The position numbers were made by a program, and so were the translations under genes. Shown piece by piece: positions 43,212 to 53,015 of a stretch of 64,000 nt of DNA. Each line of letters begins with the position of its first letter. Within the stretch, counting starts at the first letter, position 1. Below the pieces are notes generated by a model. It saw only the letters and a program-made list of their open reading frames with translations, was not told the DNA's origin and ran no database searches. Source of the DNA: Brevinema_A sp051647535 (lineage in GTDB: Bacteria > Spirochaetota > Brevinematia > Brevinematales > Brevinemataceae); NCBI GenBank assembly GCA_051647535.1, contig JBOFEA010000004.1:186001-250000 (forward strand), read 5' to 3'.

Positions 43212-43589
43212 TTACTGCTTTGTAAACAATATAGGAATTGCTAATCTTTTGTTATTATTGAAAACAAACATTAATTGTGTAGGAGTCACGGATCCTATCA
43301 ATATATTAGTGCTTTCTTCGGTTTTAAAAGCAAATTCTACCTGTTCATGTTGGTAAGTAATATTGACTGTACCTTGAACTGATACTTGCTCTACATCATT
43401 TTGCAGACAAACATATTGAAAATGATCGCGATTAAAGATAATTTTTCTTTCTTTCAAAATCAAATTAGAAGAAAAACTGTCCACATCTTTAGAAACCCAT
43501 GCTCCATCCATCTCAATCAACGATTCGGTATTTTGAAAAGAACTGCAACCGTTAAGCAGTACGACAAAAAACATCAAAATATACCACAT
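43212..43589 (-). CDS. Small lipoprotein of unknown function
   Basis: The 125-residue product has a short signal and a good lipobox LLNGC. The mature part is beta-rich with MDGAWVSKDVDS near its start and LMFVFNNNKRLAI near its end. The layout resembles the exported protein at 22809 (G-x-W, then strands, similar size), suggesting a shared lipocalin-like fold, but I cannot show homology. Ribosome site AGGAG lies before the start. Its 5' region contains an inverted repeat at 43622-43645. Confidence 0.7.
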   Translation of the reverse strand: MWYILMFFVVLLNGCSSFQNTESLIEMDGAWVSKDVDSFSSNLILKERKIIFNRDHFQYVCLQNDVEQVSVQGTVNITYQHEQVEFAFKTEESTNILIGSVTPTQLMFVFNNNKRLAIPILFTKQ

Positions 43590-43621
43590 TATTTTCTCCT
43601 GATTTTATTTTCATGTTTACA

Positions 43622-43645
43622 ATAGGATTACTAAAATAATCCTAT
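43622..43645. repeat. Inverted repeat upstream of the small lipoprotein gene
   Basis: ATAGGATTA and TAATCCTAT, a perfect 9-bp pair around a 6-nt loop, lie 33 bases upstream of the lipoprotein start in the divergent region with lysS. It could be an operator or a leader hairpin. Confidence 0.45.
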
Positions 43646-43714
43646 CATTACAAATAATATATTCTTAACAATTAAAAAAACAACTTCATTCCCAAAAAGG
43701 ATACTTAATGGATA

Positions 43715-43744
43715 TTGGACAAAGGAATTCGTTTCCGTTATAAT
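43715..43744 (+). promoter_or_regulatory. Promoter of lysS
   Basis: TTGGAC, an 18-base spacer and TATAAT, about 30 bases upstream of the lysS start. It coincides with the earliest in-frame TTG of the lysS frame, which is therefore not the start. Confidence 0.82.
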
Positions 43745-43774
43745 ATTGAATCACATTATAAAAGGATTAAACCA

Positions 43775-45256
43775 ATGACCAATAATTCCGTCCCAAACAA
43801 TTCGAATGAACGCGAAATGCGTTTAGCAAAAATAAATGCATGGAAAAATTTTCAAAAAGATCCCTTTACACCGCGGCCGGATACTCCAAGAACAACATTT
43901 TCCAAAGATCTTATTAATTCGTTTAAAGAGAATTCTTCTGAACAACATCAAGGAACTGTAGCCGGAAGAATCATTCTTAATCGTAATTTCGGAAAAGCAG
44001 GATTCATAACTTTACAAGATGAGCATGATTGTATACAATTATATTTTAAAAAAGATATTTTAGGCGAAAATTTATTTGAAGAATACAAGTTATTAGACTT
44101 GGGAGATATTATATCGGCTTCAGGAAAAATGTTTTTTACCCAAAAAGGAGAACCGACGTTAGAAATTAACAATTTCCAAATTCTTACCAAAGCTTTACGG
44201 CCGTTGCCGGAAAAATTTCATGGATTAGAAGATATTGAGACACGCTATAGAAAAAGATATTTGGATTTGATCATCAATACAGAAGTAAAAGAAACATTTA
44301 TTTTTCGTTCAAAGCTGGTACAAACAATTAGAGAATACTTAACAGAAAAAGGATTTTTAGAAGTTGAAACACCCATGATGCACCCCATACCGGGAGGTGC
44401 AGCTGCCAGACCTTTTATTACCCATCATAATGCTTTAAATACAGAACTATATCTTAGGATTGCACCGGAATTATATTTGAAAAGATTGGTTGTAGGTGGA
44501 ATGCACAAAGTGTTTGAAATCAATCGTAATTTCAGAAATGAAGGCGTAGATTCAACACATAATCCGGAATTTACGATGTTAGAATTATACGAAGCTTATT
44601 CTGATTGGGAAGGAATGGCAGATTTATTTGTAAATTTAATTTCAGAAGCGGCTACTAGAATTAAAGGATCTACTATTATTACATTCAAAGGAAAAGAAAT
44701 AGATATTTCTCAATGGAAGAAAATTTCATATTCCGAAGCATTAAAAGCAAAAGGACTTGATCCAAATATTTTAAATACTAGAGAAACAGCCGTAAAAGAA
44801 GCGGAAAAACATGGAATTGAAATTTCGGATGATATGGGAAGATGGGCTGTGTTGGCTGAATTATTTGATAAATTAATTTCAGATTTTATTGAAGAGCCTA
44901 CTATTGTTTATGATTATCCCGCAGAAATTTCTCCTTTGTCAAAACGAAAATTGTCTGATCCCGAACTTGCCGAAAGATTTGAAGCTTATGCATTTGGAAT
45001 GGAATTAAGCAACGGATTTTCCGAATTAAACGATCCTATTATTCAAAGAAACGTTTTTGAAGATCAAGCCTGCAAAAAGAATAATGGTGATGATGAAGCT
45101 ATGTGGCTTGATGAAGATTATATTGAAGCACTGGAACAAGGTCTTCCTCCTACAGGTGGAATAGGTATAGGAATAGATCGTTTAGCAATGATTTTTACCG
45201 ATTCAAATTCCATTCGTGATGTTATTCTGTTCCCTGCAATGAAACAAAAATTATAA
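43775..45256 (+). CDS. lysS: Lysyl-tRNA synthetase, class II
   Basis: The 493-residue enzyme starts at the ATG at 43775, with AAAGGA eight bases upstream. The anticodon-binding OB fold (about 55-160, VAGRIILNRNFGKAGFI) precedes the class II core. Motif 1 includes FLEVETPMM, motif 2 is VFEINRNFRNEG and motif 3 is GGIGIGIDRLAMI. It charges tRNA-Lys. Many spirochaetes instead carry a class I LysRS, so the class II form is worth noting for placement. Confidence 0.96.
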   Translation: MTNNSVPNNSNEREMRLAKINAWKNFQKDPFTPRPDTPRTTFSKDLINSFKENSSEQHQGTVAGRIILNRNFGKAGFITLQDEHDCIQLYFKKDILGENLFEEYKLLDLGDIISASGKMFFTQKGEPTLEINNFQILTKALRPLPEKFHGLEDIETRYRKRYLDLIINTEVKETFIFRSKLVQTIREYLTEKGFLEVETPMMHPIPGGAAARPFITHHNALNTELYLRIAPELYLKRLVVGGMHKVFEINRNFRNEGVDSTHNPEFTMLELYEAYSDWEGMADLFVNLISEAATRIKGSTIITFKGKEIDISQWKKISYSEALKAKGLDPNILNTRETAVKEAEKHGIEISDDMGRWAVLAELFDKLISDFIEEPTIVYDYPAEISPLSKRKLSDPELAERFEAYAFGMELSNGFSELNDPIIQRNVFEDQACKKNNGDDEAMWLDEDYIEALEQGLPPTGGIGIGIDRLAMIFTDSNSIRDVILFPAMKQKL

Positions 45257-45302
45257 ACCTTACGATCTTACAAAAAAGACAGCACAATAACGGGAGCACG
45301 TT

Positions 45303-46409
45303 ATGAAAGAAAATATCCTCAATATTTTTGCATCAAGTTTGGATGGAATTCCGGCTATAAAAAATTCAGATTATTCCTTTTCCATAGAAGTAGGAGGATT
45401 GCATATTATATGTGATTTTGCAGATGATATTTTTTCATTAAGCTGTGGAGAAATACACCAAAATATTTCTTATGAATTAGGATCCGAAAAGTTTTTTACT
45501 GCTCAAAAAGGATTATTTAAAAATTTAGAATCCTTAATGAAGATGACAAATGATAAAAGAGCCTTTGGTCAAACATTATCTTGTTGGAAAAAAAATATAC
45601 AAGACTGTCTTTCTGAGCACTCCAACCAAGAAAACCAAGAAGCTTTGCAAAAAAAATTAAGTAATTTTTATTTGGAAACAAGTTTGGCAGAAACCTCAAT
45701 CAAAATTGGATATGAACATATTTTAAACAAAGTAAAAAATGAAATGTTATCCGTATTTAGAGGTATGGGATACACCTTAGTTGAAGAAAGAGAATTAGAA
45801 GACGAATACCATAATTTTGAAGCATTAAACATTGATGAGGATCATCCTGCCCGTGAAGATCAAGATTCTTTTTATGTTGATTCCCAATACTTAATGAGAA
45901 CACATACATCTAGTTCTCAAATCAGAACCTTGGAAAAAATGCTTAAAAATGGAGAAACACCTCCAATTGCAATTGTTTGTCCGGGAGTGTGTTATAGAAG
46001 AGATGCTGTTGATGCGACACATTTTCCCATTTTTAGACAAATGGAAGGTCTAGTTGTCGACAAAAATGTTTCTTTTTCGGATTTAAAGGGCACTCTGCTT
46101 GAATGGGCAAAAGCTATGTTTGGAAACAATACTAAAATCCGACTACGACCCGATTATTTTCCATTCACAGAGCCATCTGCAGAATTATCGGTATCATCTC
46201 CAGATCTTTTGGATGGACGATGGGTAGAATTACTGGGATGTGGAATGGTTCATCCTCAAGTATTTCGCAATGTAGGACTAGATCCGGACATTTGGAAGGG
46301 ATTTGCGTTTGGAACGGGCATAGAACGTATTGCCATGATGCGTTACGGTATTAAAGATATACGATTATTTTTTGAAAACGATATTCGTTTCTTAAAGCAA
46401 AGTTTATAA
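45303..46409 (+). CDS. pheS: Phenylalanyl-tRNA synthetase alpha subunit
   Basis: The 368-residue bacterial-type PheS has FRGMGYTLVEERELEDEYHN, then YRRDAVDATHFPIFRQMEG, DYFPFTEPSAEL, VELLGCGMVHPQV and GFAFGTGIERIAMM, all catalytic-core landmarks. The first 65 or so residues are a beta-rich stretch that replaces the usual start of the tRNA-binding coiled coil, making the protein about 25 residues longer than typical. GGGAG precedes the start. It is followed by pheT. Confidence 0.95.
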   Translation: MKENILNIFASSLDGIPAIKNSDYSFSIEVGGLHIICDFADDIFSLSCGEIHQNISYELGSEKFFTAQKGLFKNLESLMKMTNDKRAFGQTLSCWKKNIQDCLSEHSNQENQEALQKKLSNFYLETSLAETSIKIGYEHILNKVKNEMLSVFRGMGYTLVEERELEDEYHNFEALNIDEDHPAREDQDSFYVDSQYLMRTHTSSSQIRTLEKMLKNGETPPIAIVCPGVCYRRDAVDATHFPIFRQMEGLVVDKNVSFSDLKGTLLEWAKAMFGNNTKIRLRPDYFPFTEPSAELSVSSPDLLDGRWVELLGCGMVHPQVFRNVGLDPDIWKGFAFGTGIERIAMMRYGIKDIRLFFENDIRFLKQSL

Positions 46410-46481
46410 TTCTCTTCCTAATACTTGTTATAAAAAAATAAACGTCAACCACTTTATATGAATTTCAAGGAGTAATTTTCT

Positions 46482-48812
46482 ATGAAAATGACTGTTAGTT
46501 ATCAATGGCTTTGTGAGTTAGTGCCCGATTTATCATCCAAAACACCTGAAGAAATCGGCAGTGCATTTACTGATTTCGGAGCAGAAACAGAAGAAATTAC
46601 ATTACTCCAATCAGATCCCCGTATACAATTAGGTCAAATTCTTTCTATAGAAGAACTACCCAAAAATGTCTTAGTTAAAATACAAACAGAATCAGGTGTT
46701 TTTCAAACTATATCAGATTCATCACGTCTTGCAGTTAATAATTTTGTTATCTTTGCTCCGGTAGGATCAAAGATTGCCCAAAATATTACCGTCGAAAAAA
46801 AAAATATTCAAAACATTCAAACTGACGGAATGCTTCTTGCATATGAGCATTTCGGAATTGAAAACAAAAGCAACGAAATTATTATTCTCACCGAATCAAA
46901 GGATTTTGCTTATGAATTTTTCAAAGAACTAACTAAAAACGATGCTTTATATGAATTGGAAATTCCGGGAAACCGATCAGATTGGCTTTCTGTACGAGGA
47001 TTGGCCGAAGGTTTAGCGGCATACTTTAAGTATCCTCTCAAAACTAATTCTTTTCACTCGCTACAATCTCTTCATCATACTCAAATAACAATATCTGTTG
47101 ACAGTAGTAATTGTCTACGATACATCTTATGCGGTATCGATAATATTTCCAACATGCCTTCCCATCCTTCCATTCAGAAAAAACTTTTAATGCTTGGAAT
47201 GCGTCCTATTAATTTTTTAGTGGATTTATCTAATATGGTAATGCTGGAAACAGGTCAGCCTCTTCACGCTTTTGATGCATCTAAGATTAAAGGAAATATT
47301 CATATTCGTCAGGCATCTTCAGGCGAAACCCTTGAATTACTTGATTCTTCAGTAATTGAATTAACAGAAAACGATTTAATTATCTGCGATCAAGAAAAAA
47401 TACTTGCTCTGGCCGGTATCATGGGAGGACTTTCTTCAAGTATTGACAAAAATACAACAAAAGTATATCTTGAATCAGCCAATTTCCGTCATATTACTAT
47501 ACGCAGAACAGCAAAACGCCTCGGTATTAAAACAGAATCTTCATTACGTTTCGAAAAACATATTTCCCCTGAACTGGTAAATGGTGCTCTTCTTAGTTAT
47601 ATTCAAAATATTTACTCTCATTTTCCAAATGCTTCCGTTTCCAAACCATTTGATTATTATCCGAAACCTTATCAAGGCTCTCCTATACACATTACTCCTA
47701 ATGAAATACGAAATTATTTAGGTGCTCCTGATATTTCAGACGATACCATTCGTAATATTATCACCCTATCTCACTGCAAACTGGAATGTCAAAAAAATTC
47801 TTGGACGGTTATTCCCACAGGAATGCGTACAGATATTAATATAAAAGAAGATATTATCGAAGAAATTGCAAGATTTTACGGTTACAACAATATTCCATCC
47901 ACATCGTACCGACCTTCTTCAATAACACTTTCTCCGGAACAATCTTTTGAAGAAAAAATAAAGCCTTTACTGAGAGGAATGGGAATTCATGAAGCAGTTA
48001 CTGTAGGCTTCCGATCACCAAAGCAACGAGAGTTTTTTAAAATTTCGTATCCTCAACCGGCTATCATTGTTAATCCGCTTAATGCAGAATGGACAGAAAT
48101 GCGAACTCATTTATTTGACGGATTGCTGGACATAGTAAAATATAATTCCTCAAAAGCATTTGAAAAAAATACCACATTTTCAGAAATTGGAACAGTTTTT
48201 TCTAAAGACAAAGATCATTTTATTGAAGAGAAAAAACTTTCTTTGATTATGAACAGTGAACAATCCTGTTATACAAAAGGTTTGAATATATTGAATAATA
48301 TTTTCGAATACGCAGGCCTTAAAAATATTTCTGCTAAAAAAATCGACCCCAACAAATTAGGATTCTTACATCCTCTTAATTCCTTTGAAATTATTTCTCT
48401 TGACCGTAGTATAGGATTTTTTGGAGAAATTCATCCTGAGCTTCTCTATAAATGCGATTTATCAGATAAATCTAATCATCCGGCTCCTATCGTTTGTGAA
48501 ATTCTCTTTGAAGCGTTAGAAGGAAATTCTCTTAACAAAAGTTTTACACCTATACCGGCTCTACCTCCTGTTTTCAGAGATATCACCCTATGTATCCCAG
48601 AGAAAGAATTTGGTCTCAATATTAAAACCCACATACAATCGATGCATCCTGATCTTACTCATATTGAATTTTTATCTATCTTCCAAAACCAAGAATTGAA
48701 AGAGCAGCAAAGAAAAAATTTATCTTTACGACTACGATTTGAATCATTTAATATTCTTGAAGCAAAAGATATTGATTTATTTCTTCAACATTTACTGAAA
48801 ACATACCAATAA
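46482..48812 (+). CDS. pheT: Phenylalanyl-tRNA synthetase beta subunit
   Basis: The 776-residue protein has a tRNA-binding EMAP-like OB domain (about 40-145, rather divergent), the B3/B4 editing domain (about 200-380) and B5 (about 400-470). The synthetase-like core follows, then a C-terminal ferredoxin-fold anticodon-binding domain (about 685-776, PALPPVFRDITLCIP). AAGGAG lies nine bases upstream of the start. It pairs with PheS as an alpha2-beta2 enzyme. The gene ends at a strong palindromic terminator. Confidence 0.95.
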   Translation: MKMTVSYQWLCELVPDLSSKTPEEIGSAFTDFGAETEEITLLQSDPRIQLGQILSIEELPKNVLVKIQTESGVFQTISDSSRLAVNNFVIFAPVGSKIAQNITVEKKNIQNIQTDGMLLAYEHFGIENKSNEIIILTESKDFAYEFFKELTKNDALYELEIPGNRSDWLSVRGLAEGLAAYFKYPLKTNSFHSLQSLHHTQITISVDSSNCLRYILCGIDNISNMPSHPSIQKKLLMLGMRPINFLVDLSNMVMLETGQPLHAFDASKIKGNIHIRQASSGETLELLDSSVIELTENDLIICDQEKILALAGIMGGLSSSIDKNTTKVYLESANFRHITIRRTAKRLGIKTESSLRFEKHISPELVNGALLSYIQNIYSHFPNASVSKPFDYYPKPYQGSPIHITPNEIRNYLGAPDISDDTIRNIITLSHCKLECQKNSWTVIPTGMRTDINIKEDIIEEIARFYGYNNIPSTSYRPSSITLSPEQSFEEKIKPLLRGMGIHEAVTVGFRSPKQREFFKISYPQPAIIVNPLNAEWTEMRTHLFDGLLDIVKYNSSKAFEKNTTFSEIGTVFSKDKDHFIEEKKLSLIMNSEQSCYTKGLNILNNIFEYAGLKNISAKKIDPNKLGFLHPLNSFEIISLDRSIGFFGEIHPELLYKCDLSDKSNHPAPIVCEILFEALEGNSLNKSFTPIPALPPVFRDITLCIPEKEFGLNIKTHIQSMHPDLTHIEFLSIFQNQELKEQQRKNLSLRLRFESFNILEAKDIDLFLQHLLKTYQ

Positions 48813-48838
48813 AAAAAAGCCTCATGAGGCTTTTTTTT
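48811..48838. terminator. Bidirectional terminator after pheT
   Basis: The run AAAAAAAAGCCT, loop CATG, then AGGCTTTTTTTT is a perfect symmetric terminator, serving pheT and the converging sugar transferase gene. Confidence 0.95.
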
Positions 48839-48857
48839 TATTTACAAAAATTTTTTT

Positions 48858-50282
48858 TTAACTCGCACCTTCAGCACGCAAAACACTCAACGGTGTATTC
48901 AAAAGAATGATGATATCCAAACTTAATTTCCAATTTTGAATATACCACATATCTATTTTGATCCGTTGAATCCTGTCATTATTATTTCGCCCAGTCACTT
49001 GCCATAATCCTGTCAATCCGGGTTTTACTTTTGCATACGTTGTAAGAAGATTGGGATCTATCTCTTCAATTTCTCCCAATACAAAAGGACGCGGACCAAC
49101 TAAACTCATTGATCCTAATAATACATTAAATAATTGAGGAAGCTCATCAATACTGTATTTTCTTAAAAATCCACCTATAGGAGTAATCCGCGGATCTTTT
49201 TTTAATTTGTAATACTTTTCCCATTCCAATTTTAATACAGGATTTTCTTCTAATAAAACCTTAAGCTTCTGATCAGCATCAAGATGCATCGTACGAAATT
49301 TAAAAATTTTAAACGACTTGCCACCTTTTCCAACACGGGTTTGATGGTAAAAAATCGGCCCCGGAGAAGTTAATTTAATCAGCAAGATAACCAAAATGAT
49401 AAGAGGTGAAATACAAATAATAATCAAAAAACTCAACACCTTATCCATAAGAAGTTTGAAAAAACCAGCAGTTAGTGAATTTAATTTATTTTCAAATTTT
49501 ATCACAAAAAGCCGTTCAGAAAACAAATATTGATTATCAGCATTAACTAAAATTCCAGATTTATAAGGGATTGCATAAATAACATTATATCTGGCATATA
49601 ATTCTGAAATCGCTTGAGACTGAGTATCCTTACAAGCCAAAAATACCGTCATATCCAGAGGCAACTGATCAATAGATTGATAAGTATGAAGATAGGGATG
49701 CTGGCAGCCGTTTCCGGTATAATCAAAAAAACCAATAGGCTTAAATCCAAAATAAAAATCTCTATTTAAAAAATTAGTAAGATTAACAATATTGTCCATC
49801 TCATCCTGATCAGAAACAATAATTACAGGAATTTGAAAAATTGATCGAGATAAAACAAAAAACTTTATAATCAATCTAAACAATGGAATAAAGATCAATA
49901 ACAGTAAAAATAAAATAACTAACAATAACCTACTCAATAAAGGAAGAAAAATAGGAAAGTTAAATAATACCAAATAAGACAACAGAACAGATACAAATAG
50001 ATATTTTTCTATAATTAAAAATTCATTCCAAAAAGTTCTTTGGCAGTAATACAGTTCTTTTATCAAAAAAACAGCAAATATAATTAACAAAAAGAACCAT
50101 GATTCAGGATTTTGATAATAAATGTGAGAAAAATGAGGAAACTGTATATCAGAAAAAATACTAGGAATAATGTCTCGAATAAACAATGCTATAGAAAACG
50201 AACAAAAATAGGCTAAAAAATCAGAAAACATTAAAATAACAAGCTTAGAAGAAAAAATAAACCAAGATTTATATTTATTCAT
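48858..50282 (-). CDS. Polyprenyl-phosphate sugar-1-phosphate transferase (WbaP/CpsE-like)
   Basis: The 474-residue protein has four or five N-terminal membrane helices (to about residue 150), a soluble middle (about 155-260) and one more helix (about 280-305). The C-terminal bacterial sugar transferase domain contains SPGPIFYHQTRVGKGGKSF, KFRTMHLDAD, RKYSIDELPQLFNVL, MSLVGPRPF and PGLTGLWQVTGRN. Such enzymes start O-antigen or exopolysaccharide by moving sugar-1-phosphate onto undecaprenyl phosphate. It follows gyrA by 30 bp with AAGG before the start, so it may be transcribed from the gyrA promoter. Confidence 0.92.
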   Translation of the reverse strand: MNKYKSWFIFSSKLVILMFSDFLAYFCSFSIALFIRDIIPSIFSDIQFPHFSHIYYQNPESWFFLLIIFAVFLIKELYYCQRTFWNEFLIIEKYLFVSVLLSYLVLFNFPIFLPLLSRLLLVILFLLLLIFIPLFRLIIKFFVLSRSIFQIPVIIVSDQDEMDNIVNLTNFLNRDFYFGFKPIGFFDYTGNGCQHPYLHTYQSIDQLPLDMTVFLACKDTQSQAISELYARYNVIYAIPYKSGILVNADNQYLFSERLFVIKFENKLNSLTAGFFKLLMDKVLSFLIIICISPLIILVILLIKLTSPGPIFYHQTRVGKGGKSFKIFKFRTMHLDADQKLKVLLEENPVLKLEWEKYYKLKKDPRITPIGGFLRKYSIDELPQLFNVLLGSMSLVGPRPFVLGEIEEIDPNLLTTYAKVKPGLTGLWQVTGRNNNDRIQRIKIDMWYIQNWKLSLDIIILLNTPLSVLRAEGAS

Positions 50283-50312
50283 ATATATACCTTAATCAAA
50301 TTTAAGCAAACT

Positions 50313-52835
50313 CTAAGTATAAAGAGAATCTTCACCGTGATTTTGGGCATCAGTAATTGCTTTAGATTCTTTTAAGTCGGTATCTTCTGGAGGTACAACG
50401 GACAATACTGTTAATTCGTCATCTATTTTCATAATTAGAAGTTGAGAAGCATAATTAGTAATAGCAGATGCTTTCAACACAGCTCGTTGACCTAATTTGC
50501 TGACAACAAAGAAAGATTCTTGTTCCGATACATAAGCAAAATCAGAAATATGCTCACCTGCCCTTAATGCAACCAGTTTATATCCTTTACCACCTCTATG
50601 AGCCAGCTGGGAAAAATCTTTAGAACTGACACGACGACCTCTTCCTATTTGGGTGACAAACAACACGGTTTTATCAGGTTCATCAACAGCCATTCCAACA
50701 ACACAATCCATTTCATCTTCTACACGAATAGCACGTTCACCCATAGCACCTCTATTATGAGGAGTAAAAAGATTTTCATCTAATTTGAATCCTTTTCCTT
50801 TTCGTTTGACAAAAAGCAGCGTATCGGAACCGGATGTTTTTACTGCAGAAATTAAAGAATCTTGGGGCTTAAGTTTTAACGCAATAACTCCCGCACGAGA
50901 AATATTTCCAAATAAATTTAGAGGTATTCTAACTCCTTGGCCAAATTTAGTAGCAAAAACAATAAAATGATCATTTTTGAATTCATCAACAAACATTACT
51001 GCAGCAATATTTCCCTGCATAGCTTCTAATCTGGGAATACTGTTTACATGGCGTACGCGAGATCCGTTTTCGGATCCTGCAATTTCATAACCTTTAATAG
51101 AAAACACTTTACCGTCTGAAGAGAAAAAGAGCATAGTATCTTTAATATTACATGCTGCTGATGCAATAATCAAATCATCTTCTGCAAGTTTACGACCACC
51201 TGTAGCATTACCTGTTCTTTTACTTCCTCGACCGATTGTTTTTTGAGAAGGATCAACCTCGATAAATAAATATCCTTGATGAGAAACAGCCAAATGAACA
51301 GGCTTGTTTTCCAAAAATTCTTCATTATCTATTTGTTCCGCGTTTGTGCCGCCAAATGTTGTTTTTCTTTTATCGCCGATATCATCAGCCATATCTTTTA
51401 GTTCTTGCTTAATCAACGCATCACGCAACAACGTATTTTCAAGAAGTTCTGTTAATTTTTGAATGATTTTATTCAACTCATCTCTTTCATCTTTTAGTTT
51501 TTCGACTTCCATAGATGTTAAGCGTTGAAGTCTCATTTCTAAAATTGATTTAGCCTGCATTTCGGAAAGCAAAAATTGTTTCATTAACGATTCTTGAGCT
51601 TGCTTGACTTCCTTAGAAGAGCGGATTGTTTTTATTACTTCATCAATTGAAGCTTGTGCAATTAATAATCCTTCAACAATATGAAGACGTTCTTCAGCTT
51701 TTCTTCTTTCATAACGATGCTTTCGATCTACAACAATTCTTCTATGTTCCGCAAATGAAGAAACTAAATTTTTCAATGTCATTAATTCAGGACGATTGTC
51801 TTTTAAAGAAACCATATTGACAGAAACATTAATTTCTAATCTTGTTTCTTTATAAAAAATTGAAGAAATTTTACTAGCTATACTTTCATCACCTGTTTTT
51901 CCAAGTTCAATTGCAACACGCATACCTTCTTTAGATGATTCATCACGAACTTCTTTGACATGTCTAAGAACATTTGCATATTTGCTCTTTTCATCAGCAA
52001 CTAAGTCTACTATTTCTGTTACGATACGGGATTTGATTGTTTGATAAGGAATTTCACTTATGATCAATGAATTACTTTTTTCTTCCCAAGATATTGTTCC
52101 GGCAAGTCTCAAAGAACCACGTCCGGTTTCATAAATTGTTCTAATATTGGATCGATTGGTAATTTTACCACCTGTAGGAAAATCAGGACCCTGAACGTGT
52201 TTCATCAATTCTTCCAGTGAAATATCCGAATTATCCAAATAAGCAGATGTAGCTGAAACAATTTCATGCAGATTGTGAGGAGGAATACCTGTAGAAAAAC
52301 CTACCGCAATACCTTCTGTTCCATTACAAAGAAGCTGAGGAAACATTCCAGGCAAAACCATTGGTTCTTCGTTACTGTCATCGTAGGTAGATTTAAACTC
52401 AACCGTATCTTTTTTTAAATCATTCAAAATATAATACGAAACTCTTGATAACTTTAATTCCGTATAACGCATAGCAGCAGGAGGATCATTATCTATAGAT
52501 CCGAAGTTTCCTTGACCGATAATCAATGGATATCTTGTAGAAAAATCCTGCGCCATCCGCACTGCGGCATTGTACACAGAAGAATCTCCATGCGGGTGAT
52601 ATTTACCCAAAACATCCCCGACCATATGTGCGGATTTCCTCATTTTTTTATCGTGATGAATTCCAAGTTCATTCATTGAGAATAAAATTCTGCGGTGTAC
52701 CGGCTTTAATCCGTCTCTCGCATCTGGTATCGCTCTTCCTGTAATAACACTGTAAGCATAATTTAAATAAGAAGTTTCCAACTCATTTTCAAAATAAGAA
52801 GCTCTCACTCCATTATTTATTCTTTCTTCATCCAT
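50313..52835 (-). CDS. gyrA: DNA gyrase subunit A
   Basis: The 840-residue protein begins with the type IIA breakage-reunion domain (YAYSVITGRAIPDARDGLKP) and has catalytic Tyr124 (AAMRYTE). The C-terminal six-bladed wrapping domain carries a GyrA box variant, AHRGGKG, where the consensus is QRRGGKG; its presence supports GyrA over ParC. In the quinolone-determining loop KYHPHGDSSVYNA, Ser85 matches E. coli Ser83, but Asn89 occupies the place of E. coli Asp87. gyrB is not in the window. Confidence 0.93.
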   Translation of the reverse strand: MDEERINNGVRASYFENELETSYLNYAYSVITGRAIPDARDGLKPVHRRILFSMNELGIHHDKKMRKSAHMVGDVLGKYHPHGDSSVYNAAVRMAQDFSTRYPLIIGQGNFGSIDNDPPAAMRYTELKLSRVSYYILNDLKKDTVEFKSTYDDSNEEPMVLPGMFPQLLCNGTEGIAVGFSTGIPPHNLHEIVSATSAYLDNSDISLEELMKHVQGPDFPTGGKITNRSNIRTIYETGRGSLRLAGTISWEEKSNSLIISEIPYQTIKSRIVTEIVDLVADEKSKYANVLRHVKEVRDESSKEGMRVAIELGKTGDESIASKISSIFYKETRLEINVSVNMVSLKDNRPELMTLKNLVSSFAEHRRIVVDRKHRYERRKAEERLHIVEGLLIAQASIDEVIKTIRSSKEVKQAQESLMKQFLLSEMQAKSILEMRLQRLTSMEVEKLKDERDELNKIIQKLTELLENTLLRDALIKQELKDMADDIGDKRKTTFGGTNAEQIDNEEFLENKPVHLAVSHQGYLFIEVDPSQKTIGRGSKRTGNATGGRKLAEDDLIIASAACNIKDTMLFFSSDGKVFSIKGYEIAGSENGSRVRHVNSIPRLEAMQGNIAAVMFVDEFKNDHFIVFATKFGQGVRIPLNLFGNISRAGVIALKLKPQDSLISAVKTSGSDTLLFVKRKGKGFKLDENLFTPHNRGAMGERAIRVEDEMDCVVGMAVDEPDKTVLFVTQIGRGRRVSSKDFSQLAHRGGKGYKLVALRAGEHISDFAYVSEQESFFVVSKLGQRAVLKASAITNYASQLLIMKIDDELTVLSVVPPEDTDLKESKAITDAQNHGEDSLYT

Positions 52836-52871
52836 GCCTATGCCCTTAATAAATTTAGAAAATTTGAATAT

Positions 52872-52900
52872 ATTATAACAAACACCTGAAAAAATTTCAA
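52872..52900 (-). promoter_or_regulatory. Promoter of gyrA
   Basis: On the minus strand, TTGAAA, a 17-base spacer and TATAAT, about 37 bases upstream of the start. Confidence 0.88.
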
Positions 52901-52972
52901 CTATATATTGCTACACAGTATCTTGAAAAAATATATGCTGACATATCCCTTATCACGATTACACATGGTAAT

Positions 52973-53009
52973 ATAAAAAATACCTCGAATTATCCGAAGT
53001 ATTTTTTAT
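52973..53009 (-). terminator. Terminator of tenA
   Basis: On the minus strand ATAAAAAATACTTCG pairs with CGAGGTATTTTTTAT (one G-U pair) around a 7-nt loop, 6 bases after the tenA stop. Confidence 0.8.
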
Positions 53010-53015
53010 GTGTAT

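Noticed and set aside
43709..43744. 11-codon open frame with a good AAAAGGA site upstream of lysS
   Set aside because: It overlaps the lysS promoter boxes exactly, so it would not be on the lysS transcript; no evidence of a leader peptide.
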